7,420 nucleotides of DNA from CAYLZN01 sp964387935 (GCA_964387935.1 CAYLZN010000293.1:1-7420); one strand, 5' to 3'; counted from the first letter of the stretch, positions 1 through 6,062 are shown. A program made the numbers and translations. The notes: generated by a model not told the origin, from the letters alone.

Positions 1-55
1 GAGCCCTGAGCCTTGAGCCCTGAGCCCTGAGCCTTGAGCCCTGAGCCTTGAGCCC
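1..55. repeat. Heptanucleotide tandem repeat, GAGCCYT
   Basis: Seven complete 7-bp units (GAGCCCT or GAGCCTT) run head to tail from base 1, followed by a partial eighth unit ending at base 55. The units differ only at the sixth base, in the order C, T, C, C, T, C, T, so the array is slightly degenerate. It begins at the window edge and may extend further left. It ends three bases before the stop codon of the leftward radical SAM gene, so it lies just downstream of that gene. It resembles the short tandemly repeated heptamers known from some cyanobacteria in form, not in sequence. Its function is unknown. Confidence 0.95.
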
Positions 56-58
56 GCC

Positions 59-1216
59 CTAATACACGAATTCCCGCACGTCGTACCGTGCGACCTGCGG
101 CCCTGGGGTGGCCCACCGCGTCGCGGCCAGGATCGCCTCCCGCTGCGCGGTCCTTGCCTCGGCCGACAGCGGCCGGATTCCTTCGCGGTCCGCCAGGTGC
201 GGGTAGACGGTGTCCGGCATCTCGACGAGGTCGCTGAAGTAGACGAGGTCGCCAGCGCCGAGCGCCATGTCGGAGAGGGCCACGGCGGTGTCGCGCACAT
301 GGCCCTCCGCGAAGCGGTCCCCGCCAAGACCGAGCATGACGATGGCCGCCACCTGCAGCCCCGCCGCCCTGGCTGTGCGAGCCGTGTCAACGGCCTCCGT
401 GCGGCTGGCAGGTTTCCGGATGAACGACAGCAGTGGATCGTGGCCCGACTCCAGGCCGATGTACACGCGGCGCAAGCCGCGGGCCCCCAGTTCCCGGTAG
501 TCGTCGAGATCCTTCTTCGTCCCGGTGAAGCCATCCACGAACGCGGCAATGCCTCCCGGCGGCGCGAGCCGCTGCTGAATCAGGTCGAGCGCGGGGACCA
601 GGCGCGGTATGGGCACCGCCAGCGCGTTGGCCGCTCCCAGGAACACGGCGCGGCGGCGCAGGCTGAGCGAGGCGCCAAGCCAGGCGCACACGTCGGTGAC
701 GTGGGTCTCGAACTCGCCCGCAGCCTTCACCCGGTAGCGCTCGTGGTAGAGGTCACAGAACGTGCACGTGTTGAAGGAGCATCCCTCGGTCAACTGCAGG
801 ACGAGAGACAGGTAATGATCGGGAGGCAGGATACCGATCGGCCGGTACACCGCGGCACACCGCTCCGCGTCCTGTCTCGCGACAGGCGCGGTGAAATGGG
901 ACGCCCGGTGGAGCGCCTCGCAACTGGCGAGGTCCAGGGTCAGCGCCTGACCGAACAGCGACGCGGCGGCATCGACGATCGCGTCGGCCTGTTCGTCGGG
1001 CAGCCATTCCCAGTGACGGCCCCGGGCGTCCTGGAACTTGTGAAGCACTCGCCCATTGAGGCCTCGCCGATACGTGTGCCCCTCGCGATACACACTGTAG
1101 AGGCGCCCCCCGGCGTCGCTGGCGACCACGTAATGGGTATCGAGGCTCGCCGTCACCGACTCGGGCCGAACGCTGAGCGTGAACGGGCGGCCGTCGAGCT
1201 GCGCACGAAACAGCAT
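59..1216 (-). CDS. Radical SAM protein
   Basis: A 385-residue protein predicted to cleave S-adenosylmethionine with a [4Fe-4S] cluster; the substrate is unknown. The cluster ligands are visible as Cys146, Cys151 and Cys154 in GCSFNTCTFC, a C-x4-C-x2-C spacing found in some radical SAM groups instead of the classic C-x3-C-x2-C. Further support comes from a YIGLESGHD segment (residues 252-260), the GxESG-type motif of the radical SAM barrel, and from FLGAANAL (192-199), which follows a beta strand. Residues 1-130 match no domain I recognise, and there is no sign of a B12-binding domain. No second cysteine cluster is visible, so an extra Fe-S cluster is unlikely. The stop is TAG at 59-61. The ATG at 1214-1216 has no Shine-Dalgarno site but sits six bases after an AATAAT box, which suggests a leaderless start. 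The gene is transcribed alone, divergent from the thioesterase gene. The superfamily call is firm; the reaction is not assigned. Confidence 0.9.
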   Translation of the reverse strand: MLFRAQLDGRPFTLSVRPESVTASLDTHYVVASDAGGRLYSVYREGHTYRRGLNGRVLHKFQDARGRHWEWLPDEQADAIVDAAASLFGQALTLDLASCEALHRASHFTAPVARQDAERCAAVYRPIGILPPDHYLSLVLQLTEGCSFNTCTFCDLYHERYRVKAAGEFETHVTDVCAWLGASLSLRRRAVFLGAANALAVPIPRLVPALDLIQQRLAPPGGIAAFVDGFTGTKKDLDDYRELGARGLRRVYIGLESGHDPLLSFIRKPASRTEAVDTARTARAAGLQVAAIVMLGLGGDRFAEGHVRDTAVALSDMALGAGDLVYFSDLVEMPDTVYPHLADREGIRPLSAEARTAQREAILAATRWATPGPQVARYDVREFVY

Positions 1217-1222
1217 CGACCC

Positions 1223-1228
1223 ATTATT
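1223..1228 (-). promoter_or_regulatory. Putative -10 box of the radical SAM gene
   Basis: Read leftward this is AATAAT, one mismatch from TATAAT, ending six bases before the ATG at 1216. This spacing would place the transcript start at or next to the start codon, giving a leaderless mRNA. No convincing -35 element is seen. The call rests on pattern and spacing only. Confidence 0.35.
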
Positions 1229-1250
1229 CCGCAGCCGCGAGGCCCCCGCA

Positions 1251-1269
1251 TCGCCGTCCGAGGCGGCGA
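1251..1269. promoter_or_regulatory. Imperfect palindrome, candidate operator
   Basis: A 19-bp inverted repeat has six-base arms, TCGCCG and CGGCGA, around the seven-base centre TCCGAGG; seven of nine positions pair across the axis. It covers the place where a -35 element would sit for the rightward promoter whose -10 is at 1275-1280, and it lies in the divergent region upstream of both neighbouring genes. A repressor bound here could control the thioesterase gene and possibly the radical SAM gene. Short GC-rich palindromes also arise by chance, so this is only a candidate. Confidence 0.3.
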
Positions 1270-1274
1270 GCCCT

Positions 1275-1280
1275 TACAAT
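1275..1280 (+). promoter_or_regulatory. Putative -10 box of the thioesterase operon
   Basis: TACAAT is one mismatch from the TATAAT consensus and stands out in very GC-rich surroundings. It lies about 24 bases before the ATG at 1305, leaving a short leader that contains the ribosome binding site. The expected -35 position is occupied by the palindrome at 1251-1269 and has no TTGACA-like sequence, so an activator may be needed or the -35 may be dispensable. Confidence 0.45.
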
Positions 1281-1288
1281 GAAACACG

Positions 1289-1295
1289 AAAGGAG
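1289..1295 (+). promoter_or_regulatory. Ribosome binding site of the thioesterase gene
   Basis: AAAGGAG lies nine bases upstream of the ATG at 1305. It is the only strong Shine-Dalgarno sequence before a gene in this window. It fixes the start at 1305 rather than at the in-frame ATG at 1179, which would lie inside the divergent radical SAM gene and upstream of the predicted promoter. Confidence 0.75.
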
Positions 1296-1304
1296 TTCGT
1301 CCCG

Positions 1305-1781
1305 ATGGCACACGGGTCCCCTGGACCTTCGCTGCAGGAGCAGTTCGCGCCGGGTTTGACCTGCTTCGGCTGTGGCCCGTCGAACCCGCACGGACTGCAG
1401 GTCCGGAGCTTCGCCGCAGGCGACGAGGTCGTGGCCGACTGGCAGCCGGGACCCTTCCACGAGGCGTTTCCAGGGGTGCTCAATGGCGGGATCATCGGCA
1501 CGCTGCTCGACTGCCACTGCAACTGGGCCGCGGCGCATCACCTCATGACGCGCGACGGGCTGGCACATCCGCCCTGCACGGTGACCGCCGACTACGCCAT
1601 CACTCTCCGTCGGCCGACGCCGTCCGGTGGCCGGGTGCACCTCCGGGCGCGCGTGGTGGAGGCTGTCGGCGACCGCGCCGTCGTGGAGGGCACGCTCGAA
1701 GCGGCCGGCAAGGTCTGTGCGACGTGTCGGGGCACGTTCGTCGCGGTCAAGGCAGGTCACCCGGCCTATCACCGCTGGTAG
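1305..1781 (+). CDS. PaaI-family hotdog-fold thioesterase
   Basis: A 158-residue cytosolic protein of the PaaI/YbgC-like hotdog superfamily, predicted to hydrolyse an acyl-CoA or related thioester. The N-terminus carries the CFGCGPSNPHGL signature (residues 20-31), with Cys20 and Cys23 in C-x2-C spacing. The hotdog core follows: PFHEAFPGVLNGGIIGTLLD (50-69), equivalent to the family helix and its HxG/xxxD active-site region, with Asp69 the likely catalytic acid. Next come TVTADYAITLRRPTP (92-106) and a final strand pair ending near residue 148. The length is normal for a single-domain member. An upstream in-frame ATG at 1179 would add 42 unconserved residues and is rejected because of the AAAGGAG at 1289-1295. 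The gene is followed six bases later by the DUF2784 gene, so the two are probably co-transcribed. The substrate cannot be told from the sequence. Confidence 0.88.
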   Translation: MAHGSPGPSLQEQFAPGLTCFGCGPSNPHGLQVRSFAAGDEVVADWQPGPFHEAFPGVLNGGIIGTLLDCHCNWAAAHHLMTRDGLAHPPCTVTADYAITLRRPTPSGGRVHLRARVVEAVGDRAVVEGTLEAAGKVCATCRGTFVAVKAGHPAYHRW

Positions 1782-1787
1782 ACGGTC

Positions 1788-2180
1788 ATGGAGTTCTTCG
1801 CCGCGCGGCTCGCCGACGGCGTGCTCCTCCTTCACACGTCCTTTGTCGTCTTCGTCATGGTCGGTGGCTGGCTCACGCGACGCTGGCCGCGCCTCGCGTG
1901 GGTCCACCTGCCGGCCGTGGCCTGGGCTGCCTGGATCGAATGGCGTGGCGGCGTGTGCCCGCTCACGCCGCTCGAGGATCGCCTGCGCGGTCGCTCCGTC
2001 GAGTCGTCGGGCGCCCAGGACTTCCTCGAACGCCTGCTGACCCCGCTGCTCTACCCCAACTGGCTCACGCGGGAGTGGCAGTTCGCGCTCGGCGCGCTCG
2101 TGCTCGTCGTCAATGGCGCCGCCTATGTGTGGGTACTGACCCGCGCGAGGCCTGCCGCCACGCGCTCAACTCAGCGCTGA
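1788..2180 (+). CDS. DUF2784 family membrane protein
   Basis: A 130-residue inner-membrane protein matching the DUF2784 pattern as I know it: LADGVLLLH (8-16), a following hydrophobic helix, WVHLPAVAW (38-46), the hallmark CPLTPLEDRLR (57-67), LLTPLLYP (83-90), and a final helix around NGAAYVWV (109-116). Three membrane segments are likely, at roughly residues 9-28, 36-50 and 98-118, with a conserved Cys57-containing loop and a basic C-terminal tail. No function is established for this family. The ATG at 1788 follows the thioesterase stop by six bases and has no clear Shine-Dalgarno site, so translation is probably coupled to the upstream gene. The gene ends at 2180, converging on the PfkB gene, whose stop begins at 2185 on the opposite strand. 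Confidence 0.88.
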   Translation: MEFFAARLADGVLLLHTSFVVFVMVGGWLTRRWPRLAWVHLPAVAWAAWIEWRGGVCPLTPLEDRLRGRSVESSGAQDFLERLLTPLLYPNWLTREWQFALGALVLVVNGAAYVWVLTRARPAATRSTQR

Positions 2181-2189
2181 ACTCAGCGC
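2174..2189. terminator. Short inverted repeat over convergent stop codons
   Basis: GCGCTG (2174-2179) and CAGCGC (2184-2189) can pair around the four-base loop AACT, giving a six-pair GC-rich stem. The TGA of the rightward DUF2784 gene (2178-2180) and the TGA of the leftward PfkB gene (2183-2185) both lie within it. The same bases also form a 10-bp direct repeat, AACTCAGCGC, at 2168 and 2180. No T-run follows on either strand, so it is not a classical intrinsic terminator. A bidirectional termination or mRNA 3'-end role is possible but weakly supported. Confidence 0.35.
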
Positions 2190-3112
2190 CGCTCTAGCAA
2201 CCCCTGCACGTCGTCCAGCGTCGGCACGCCGTTCAGCGCCCCGAGCCGAGTGCAGCTCACCGCGGCGGCGGCGTTGGCGAAGCGCACGGTCCGCTCGATC
2301 GGCCAGCCGCTCAGCAGGCCGTAAATGAAGCCGCCGCGGAACACATCGCCAGACCCTGTCGTGTCCACGGCGTCCACCGCAAAGCCCGGCACGACGACGA
2401 AACGGTCGCCCTCCAGGGCCACGGCCCCCTGCGCGCCAATCGTGGTCACGAGCAGGCCGTCGTGCGTTCTCCGGATCTTGCGGAGCGCGCGCTCGTGGTC
2501 GGACTCGCCCGCCAGTTGCAGCGCCAGGTGCTCGGCGAAGATGGGAATCGTCACCGCGGCCACCAGTTCCTCGGTGCGTTCGGTCAGGTGGTCGAGATCG
2601 CTCGTGACCGGGATGCCCCGGGCGCGGCCGACACGCGCGGCCTCGATGGCCGCCGGCTGATCGACGTCGTCCACGTGAATGAGCCGCGTCGAGGCCAGCG
2701 TGTCCATCGGGAGCTCGCGCGACTTCAGCCGCAGACCCTCGTCGCGATCCCACAGCACGATCCGCTCCCCCGAGCTCTCATCGACGATGATGACCGCGAA
2801 CTGGTTGGGAACGTCGCGGATGACCGCGTCGGTCAGGTCGATCCCGCGGGACGCCAGCTCCGAACGGATGCGGCGGCCGTTTTCGTCGGTCCCGGTCACC
2901 CCCACGTAGCGGGCGCGGAGGCCGAACGACAGGCACGTCGACAGGGCGGTCGCCATCTGCCCGCCACAGCAGACGACTTGCCGCCGGATTCGCATTTTCG
3001 CGAACGCGCCGTGCTGTTGCGGGTAGGCTGGCAGCAGGTTCACGAAGTCGACGGAGTTGGCTCCGAGCCCGACGACGTCGAATGCCGGTGAGTGAGTCGC
3101 GCTGATGGTCAT
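2183..3112 (-). CDS. PfkB-family carbohydrate kinase (leftward operon)
   Basis: A 309-residue cytosolic ribokinase-fold protein predicted to transfer phosphate from ATP to a sugar or nucleoside hydroxyl. The first PfkB signature region is CCGGQMATALSTCLSFG (48-64), where the Gly-Gly pair contacts the substrate. The second signature is DTTGSGDVFRGGF (250-262), with Asp256 as the catalytic base and the GSGD turn as the anion hole. A substrate-side strand is visible at DVVGLGANSVDFV (12-24). The length is typical. The exact substrate (ribose, fructose, ketogluconate, adenosine or other) cannot be decided. The ATG at 3110-3112 overlaps the TGA of the upstream reductase gene by four bases (ATGA), so the two are translationally coupled in one operon. 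Upstream there is no Shine-Dalgarno site, which agrees with coupling. It is distinct in sequence from the second PfkB kinase at 3852, so the pair is not a recent duplication. Confidence 0.9.
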   Translation of the reverse strand: MTISATHSPAFDVVGLGANSVDFVNLLPAYPQQHGAFAKMRIRRQVVCCGGQMATALSTCLSFGLRARYVGVTGTDENGRRIRSELASRGIDLTDAVIRDVPNQFAVIIVDESSGERIVLWDRDEGLRLKSRELPMDTLASTRLIHVDDVDQPAAIEAARVGRARGIPVTSDLDHLTERTEELVAAVTIPIFAEHLALQLAGESDHERALRKIRRTHDGLLVTTIGAQGAVALEGDRFVVVPGFAVDAVDTTGSGDVFRGGFIYGLLSGWPIERTVRFANAAAAVSCTRLGALNGVPTLDDVQGLLERR

Positions 3113-3801
3113 GGGTGTGGAATCGACTCGAGCCGGGATGCGAGTCGGAGGATGTCGTCGTAGTGCAGGACGTGGCGCCCGGCCTGGCCCTCGAGCGCGG
3201 CCGCCACCATCGCCCGGCCCACGGTCGCCGCCGGAACGGCGCGGTACTGCCGCAGGCTCGCCAGCAGGATCGGGTTCAACAGGGGCGCCAGCGATCGCGC
3301 GAGGGCCTCCACCGGCCGGGATTCCGCCCGATCGCCGAGCAGCAGCCCTGGGCGCAGGATGTGCGTCCCACGAAACGGCCGTTTCGTGACCGCGGCCTCC
3401 GCCTCGCCCTTGACCGAGAGATAGAAGTTGCCGCTGGCCGGGTCCGCGCCCACCGACGAGACGAGCACGAACTGCGTCGCCCCTGACGCCAGCGCGAAGT
3501 CAGCCACCGCGAGCGTGGCCAGGTAGTCCACCCCACGAAACGCCTCTTTCGAACCGGCCTTGGCGAGGGTCGTGCCGACCGCGCAGAAGACGTCGTCCGC
3601 CGCGACCGGGCGAAAGTGCTCGGGTCGGGCGAAATCGACGACGCGCTGTTCGAGCCGGGCGTCGTCGAGCCCGAGAGGTCGCCGCACGAGCGCGACGATG
3701 CGACCGTACTCCGGGCGGTCCAGCAGGCACCGCAGACACGCCTCGCCGACCAGGCCCGTGGCCCCGGCGATCAGTGCCCGTCGCCCGGCCTTCCTGCTCA
3801 T
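3109..3801 (-). CDS. HTATIP2-like NAD(P)-binding Rossmann protein
   Basis: A 230-residue atypical short-chain dehydrogenase/reductase resembling the HTATIP2 (TIP30/CC3) and YraR group. The dinucleotide-binding loop is GATGLVG (13-19), followed by LVRRP (38-42), where the basic residues may favour NADPH. Family blocks are visible: CAVGTTLAKAGSKEAFRGVD (73-92), LVSSVGADP (113-121), the YxxxK pair Tyr127/Lys131 in YLSVKGEAE, and HILRPGLLLGDRAESRP (147-163). The substrate is unknown. I start it at the ATG at 3799-3801, giving MSRKAGRR, because a TGG-TATGGT extended -10 box ends seven bases upstream. An in-frame ATG at 3811-3813 would add four residues (MVPG) but lies inside that -10 box. It is first in a two-gene leftward operon; its TGA overlaps the ATG of the PfkB kinase. 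Bacterial members of this group are mostly uncharacterised. Confidence 0.85.
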   Translation of the reverse strand: MSRKAGRRALIAGATGLVGEACLRCLLDRPEYGRIVALVRRPLGLDDARLEQRVVDFARPEHFRPVAADDVFCAVGTTLAKAGSKEAFRGVDYLATLAVADFALASGATQFVLVSSVGADPASGNFYLSVKGEAEAAVTKRPFRGTHILRPGLLLGDRAESRPVEALARSLAPLLNPILLASLRQYRAVPAATVGRAMVAAALEGQAGRHVLHYDDILRLASRLESIPHP

Positions 3802-3808
3802 GCCGGGG

Positions 3809-3817
3809 ACCATACCA
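3809..3817 (-). promoter_or_regulatory. Putative extended -10 promoter, leftward operon
   Basis: Read leftward the bases are TGG-TATGGT, an extended -10 element, ending seven bases before the ATG at 3801. The expected transcript start coincides with that ATG, so the mRNA would be leaderless. No -35 is seen. It lies back to back with the promoter at 3835-3843. Confidence 0.4.
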
Positions 3818-3834
3818 CGCGCGCGGCCGCCCCG

Positions 3835-3843
3835 TGCTATGTT
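3835..3843 (+). promoter_or_regulatory. Putative extended -10 promoter, rightward operon
   Basis: TGC-TATGTT matches an extended -10 element and ends eight bases before the GTG at 3852. There is no Shine-Dalgarno sequence between them, so the transcript would be nearly leaderless. The -35 position, around 3815-3820, falls on the opposing promoter, so RNA polymerase probably cannot occupy both at once. Confidence 0.4.
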
Positions 3844-3851
3844 CTCTCGCC

Positions 3852-4725
3852 GTGAGCCGCATCGACCTGCTGACCGTCGGGGAAGCGTTCGAGGATCTGA
3901 TCTTCGTCGGCCTCGAACGGCTGCCGAAGCCGGGCGAAGAGGTCAAGACCAGCCAGTTCGTGGAGACGATCGGCGGAGGTGCCGTCATTTCGGCCATCGC
4001 CGCGGCGCGCCTCGGCGTCCCGGTCCGCATCGTCTCCGGCCTGAGCGACGCCGCAGTCGCGCGCCTGGCGGCCGAAGGTGTGGATGTGCAGAATCTCCGG
4101 GAGCCCGGCGAGCCGCACGCGGTCACCGCGTCGCTGTCCACGAAGGTCAATCGCAGCTTCGTCACCTTCAACGGCATCAACGACGTCCTCGAGCAGCGGT
4201 TGCCGCCCGTCCTCGACAAGGTGAGCGCCAGGCACGTGCACTTCGCGTTCTACCCGCACGAGTGCGGGGCCTGGGAACGCGTCCTCTCCCGACTGCGCAC
4301 CGAGAAGGTGACGACGTCATGGGACTTCGGCTGGAACGAGGGCCTGCTGAAGGATCGGCGCTTCCCACAGCTCGTCAACGCGCTCGACTACGTGTTCTTC
4401 AACGAGCAAGAAGCGGCGCTGTACGCGAGGCGGCTCACGTTCGACGCCGCGGTGCCGGTCTGGAAGGCACACCCCCGCCACGTCATCCTCAAGCTGGGTC
4501 CGAAGGGCAGTCGCTGGCTCTCCGGATCCGTGGACGTGAGCGTCCCGGCGCTGCGGGTGCACGTCGTCGACACCACCGGCGCGGGCGATGCGTTTAACGG
4601 GGGGTTCCTGAGCGCCGTGCTGGCCGGCCTGCCTCCCAAGGCCTGCCTCCGGGCGGGCAACTTCGTCGGAGGCACCTCGACACAGGCGCCCGGCGGCATC
4701 GAAGCGCTGCCGCGCGACGAGGACT
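3852..4725 (+). CDS. PfkB-family carbohydrate kinase, C-terminus in gap
   Basis: At least 291 residues of a ribokinase-fold sugar kinase. The N-terminal strand LLTVGEAFEDLIF (6-18), the glycine run ETIGGGAVISAIAAARLG (38-55) and the second PfkB signature DTTGAGDAFNGGF (240-252, catalytic Asp246) are all present, as is the nucleotide-side segment ILKLGPKGS (212-220). NEQEAALY (184-191) corresponds to the usual N-x-x-E region. The GTG at 3852 is chosen because it begins the conserved N-terminus and follows an extended -10 box; the in-frame ATG at 3774 would run back through the divergent gene. Coding sequence stops at the run of N at 4726-4735, just after GGIEALPRDED, where such kinases normally have only some 5-20 residues left. 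The stop codon is therefore hidden in the gap and the apparent fusion to the next gene is an assembly artefact. It is the first gene of the operon with the GH4 glycosidase and permease. The sugar substrate is unresolved. Confidence 0.88.
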
Positions 4726-4735
4726 NNNNNNNNNN
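4726..4735. other. Assembly gap, ten N
   Basis: Ten undetermined bases separate the kinase from the glycosidase. Their number keeps both genes in one reading frame by chance, which creates a false continuous reading frame from 3774 to 6062. The true gap length is unknown. It should contain the kinase stop codon and the ribosome binding site of the glycosidase, and it could hide a short intergenic region. Confidence 0.97.
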
Positions 4736-4736
4736 A

Positions 4737-6062
4737 ATGCCCGCAAGTAGTGCACTCAAGATCGCCGTCATCGGCGGGGCGGGACTCCGCGCGCCACTGC
4801 TCGTCAACGGCCTCGTGCGGTCGGACCTCCCGATCGCGGAGATCTCGCTCTACGACATCGATCAGGCGCGCCTCGCCAGCGTCGGCGGACTGGCCGCGCG
4901 GGCCGCGCCCTCGGCCCGCCTCAGCACCTGCGAGCGCCTCGAGCCGGCGCTCGAGGGCGCGGACGTCGTGTTCACGAGCATCCGCGTCGGCGGCATGGAA
5001 CAGCGGGCCGCTGATGAAGCGATCGCGCTGCAGCACGGCATCGTCGGGCAGGAGACGGTGGGCCCTGGCGGCTTCGCCATGGCCATGCGCACCATCGGCC
5101 CGATGCAGGCGTACGCCCGGGCGATCGCACAGCGGGCTCCCGGGGCCTGGGTGATCAACTTCACCAACCCCGTCGGGCTGATCACCCAGGCCATGCGGGA
5201 GGCTGCCCCGATCAAGGTTGTCGGCATCTGCGACACGCCGACCGAACTCTTCGAGGAAGTGGCCCACGCGCTCGACCTGAACTCGGCCGAGTGCTTCTTC
5301 GACTACGTCGGACTGAACCACCTTGGATGGCTGCGCGAGGTCTACTGGCGCGGTGAGGCGCAGTTGCGGCGGCTCTGGGCCCAGCCCGATCTCCTGCGGT
5401 CGGTCTACCGCGCTCCGCTGTTCGATCCCGGTCGCCTGGCGGTGCTGCGACTGCTGCCCACGGAGTACGTCTACTACTACGAGCATGCGCAGGTCGCGTT
5501 CGCCCATCTCCAGCGGGCCGGTCGCAGTCGCGGGGACGTCATCGTCGAGCTGAACGCGCAGTTGTTCAGAGACCTCCGCTCCGGCACAGGCGACCCGGTC
5601 CAGGCCTACGAGGCCTACCTGGCGGCCCGCGACGCCGGCTACATGCAGCTCGAGTCCGGCGCCCCGGCACCGCTGCCGCGGTCGCCGTGGGCGGAGGTCA
5701 CGGGCTACGACAAGATCGCCCTGGCGACCGTCCGGGCCATTCACTTCAACACGGGGGCCATCATCCCGCTGAATGTGGCGAACCGCGGCAATCTCGAGGG
5801 ACTCGAGGCGGACGACGTGATCGAGGTGCCGTGCGCGGTGACCGGGAACGGCGCGCTGGCGCTGCACGCCGGGCCCCTGCCGTCGGCCGTGGCGCCGCTC
5901 GTCCAGCAGGTGAAGCGCTACGAGCGGGCGACCATTCACGCGGCCAGGACCGGCGAGCGCGCCGACGCGGTCGTGGCGCTCGCGCTCAATCCCCTCGTGC
6001 CCTCGGTCACCGTGGCCGATCGCCTCGTGGCCGCGCTCCTTCCCCCGGGGCCGGCGGCATGA
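4737..6062 (+). CDS. Glycoside hydrolase family 4, 6-phospho-glycosidase-like
   Basis: A 441-residue cytosolic GH4 enzyme. The family uses NAD+ and a divalent metal to cleave glycosides by an oxidation-elimination-addition-reduction cycle. The NAD-binding strand and loop are KIAVIGGAGLRAP (8-20) with acidic end YDID (39-42). Family blocks are clear: IRVGGMEQRAADEAI (82-96), GIVGQETVGPGG (101-112), NFTNPVGLITQA (141-152), the metal ligand Cys165 in GICDTP (163-168), and probable metal ligand His195 in GLNHLGW (192-198). Also seen are the tyrosine-rich TEYVYYYE (242-249) that supplies the catalytic Tyr and NVANRGNLEGL (346-356). The loop after Cys165 reads CDTP, not the CHEV/CHSV of alpha-glucosidase, alpha-galactosidase and related members, so a phosphorylated substrate is favoured; alpha or beta preference is open. 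The ATG at 4737 directly follows the gap and gives a normal N-terminus. The TGA overlaps the permease ATG (ATGA at 6059-6062). Confidence 0.9.
   Translation: MPASSALKIAVIGGAGLRAPLLVNGLVRSDLPIAEISLYDIDQARLASVGGLAARAAPSARLSTCERLEPALEGADVVFTSIRVGGMEQRAADEAIALQHGIVGQETVGPGGFAMAMRTIGPMQAYARAIAQRAPGAWVINFTNPVGLITQAMREAAPIKVVGICDTPTELFEEVAHALDLNSAECFFDYVGLNHLGWLREVYWRGEAQLRRLWAQPDLLRSVYRAPLFDPGRLAVLRLLPTEYVYYYEHAQVAFAHLQRAGRSRGDVIVELNAQLFRDLRSGTGDPVQAYEAYLAARDAGYMQLESGAPAPLPRSPWAEVTGYDKIALATVRAIHFNTGAIIPLNVANRGNLEGLEADDVIEVPCAVTGNGALALHAGPLPSAVAPLVQQVKRYERATIHAARTGERADAVVALALNPLVPSVTVADRLVAALLPPGPAA

Noticed and set aside
1..55. CRISPR array
   Set aside because: The units are 7 bp and contiguous, with no spacers.
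197..1282. 361-residue open frame on the plus strand opposite the radical SAM gene
   Set aside because: It is Arg/Gly/Val-rich with no recognisable domain and lies fully antisense to a well-supported gene. Long shadow frames are expected in GC-rich coding DNA.
1179..1304. N-terminal extension of the thioesterase
   Set aside because: These 42 residues are unlike the family, lie upstream of the likely -10 box and overlap the divergent gene. A strong ribosome binding site supports the ATG at 1305.
3823..3830. GCGGCCGC palindrome between the divergent operons as an operator
   Set aside because: It is an eight-base GC-only palindrome in very GC-rich DNA, easily expected by chance, with no further symmetry around it.
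3774..6062. A single 762-residue kinase-glycosidase fusion
   Set aside because: The join runs through ten undetermined bases, both halves look like complete separate families, and the first 26 residues overlap the divergent gene.
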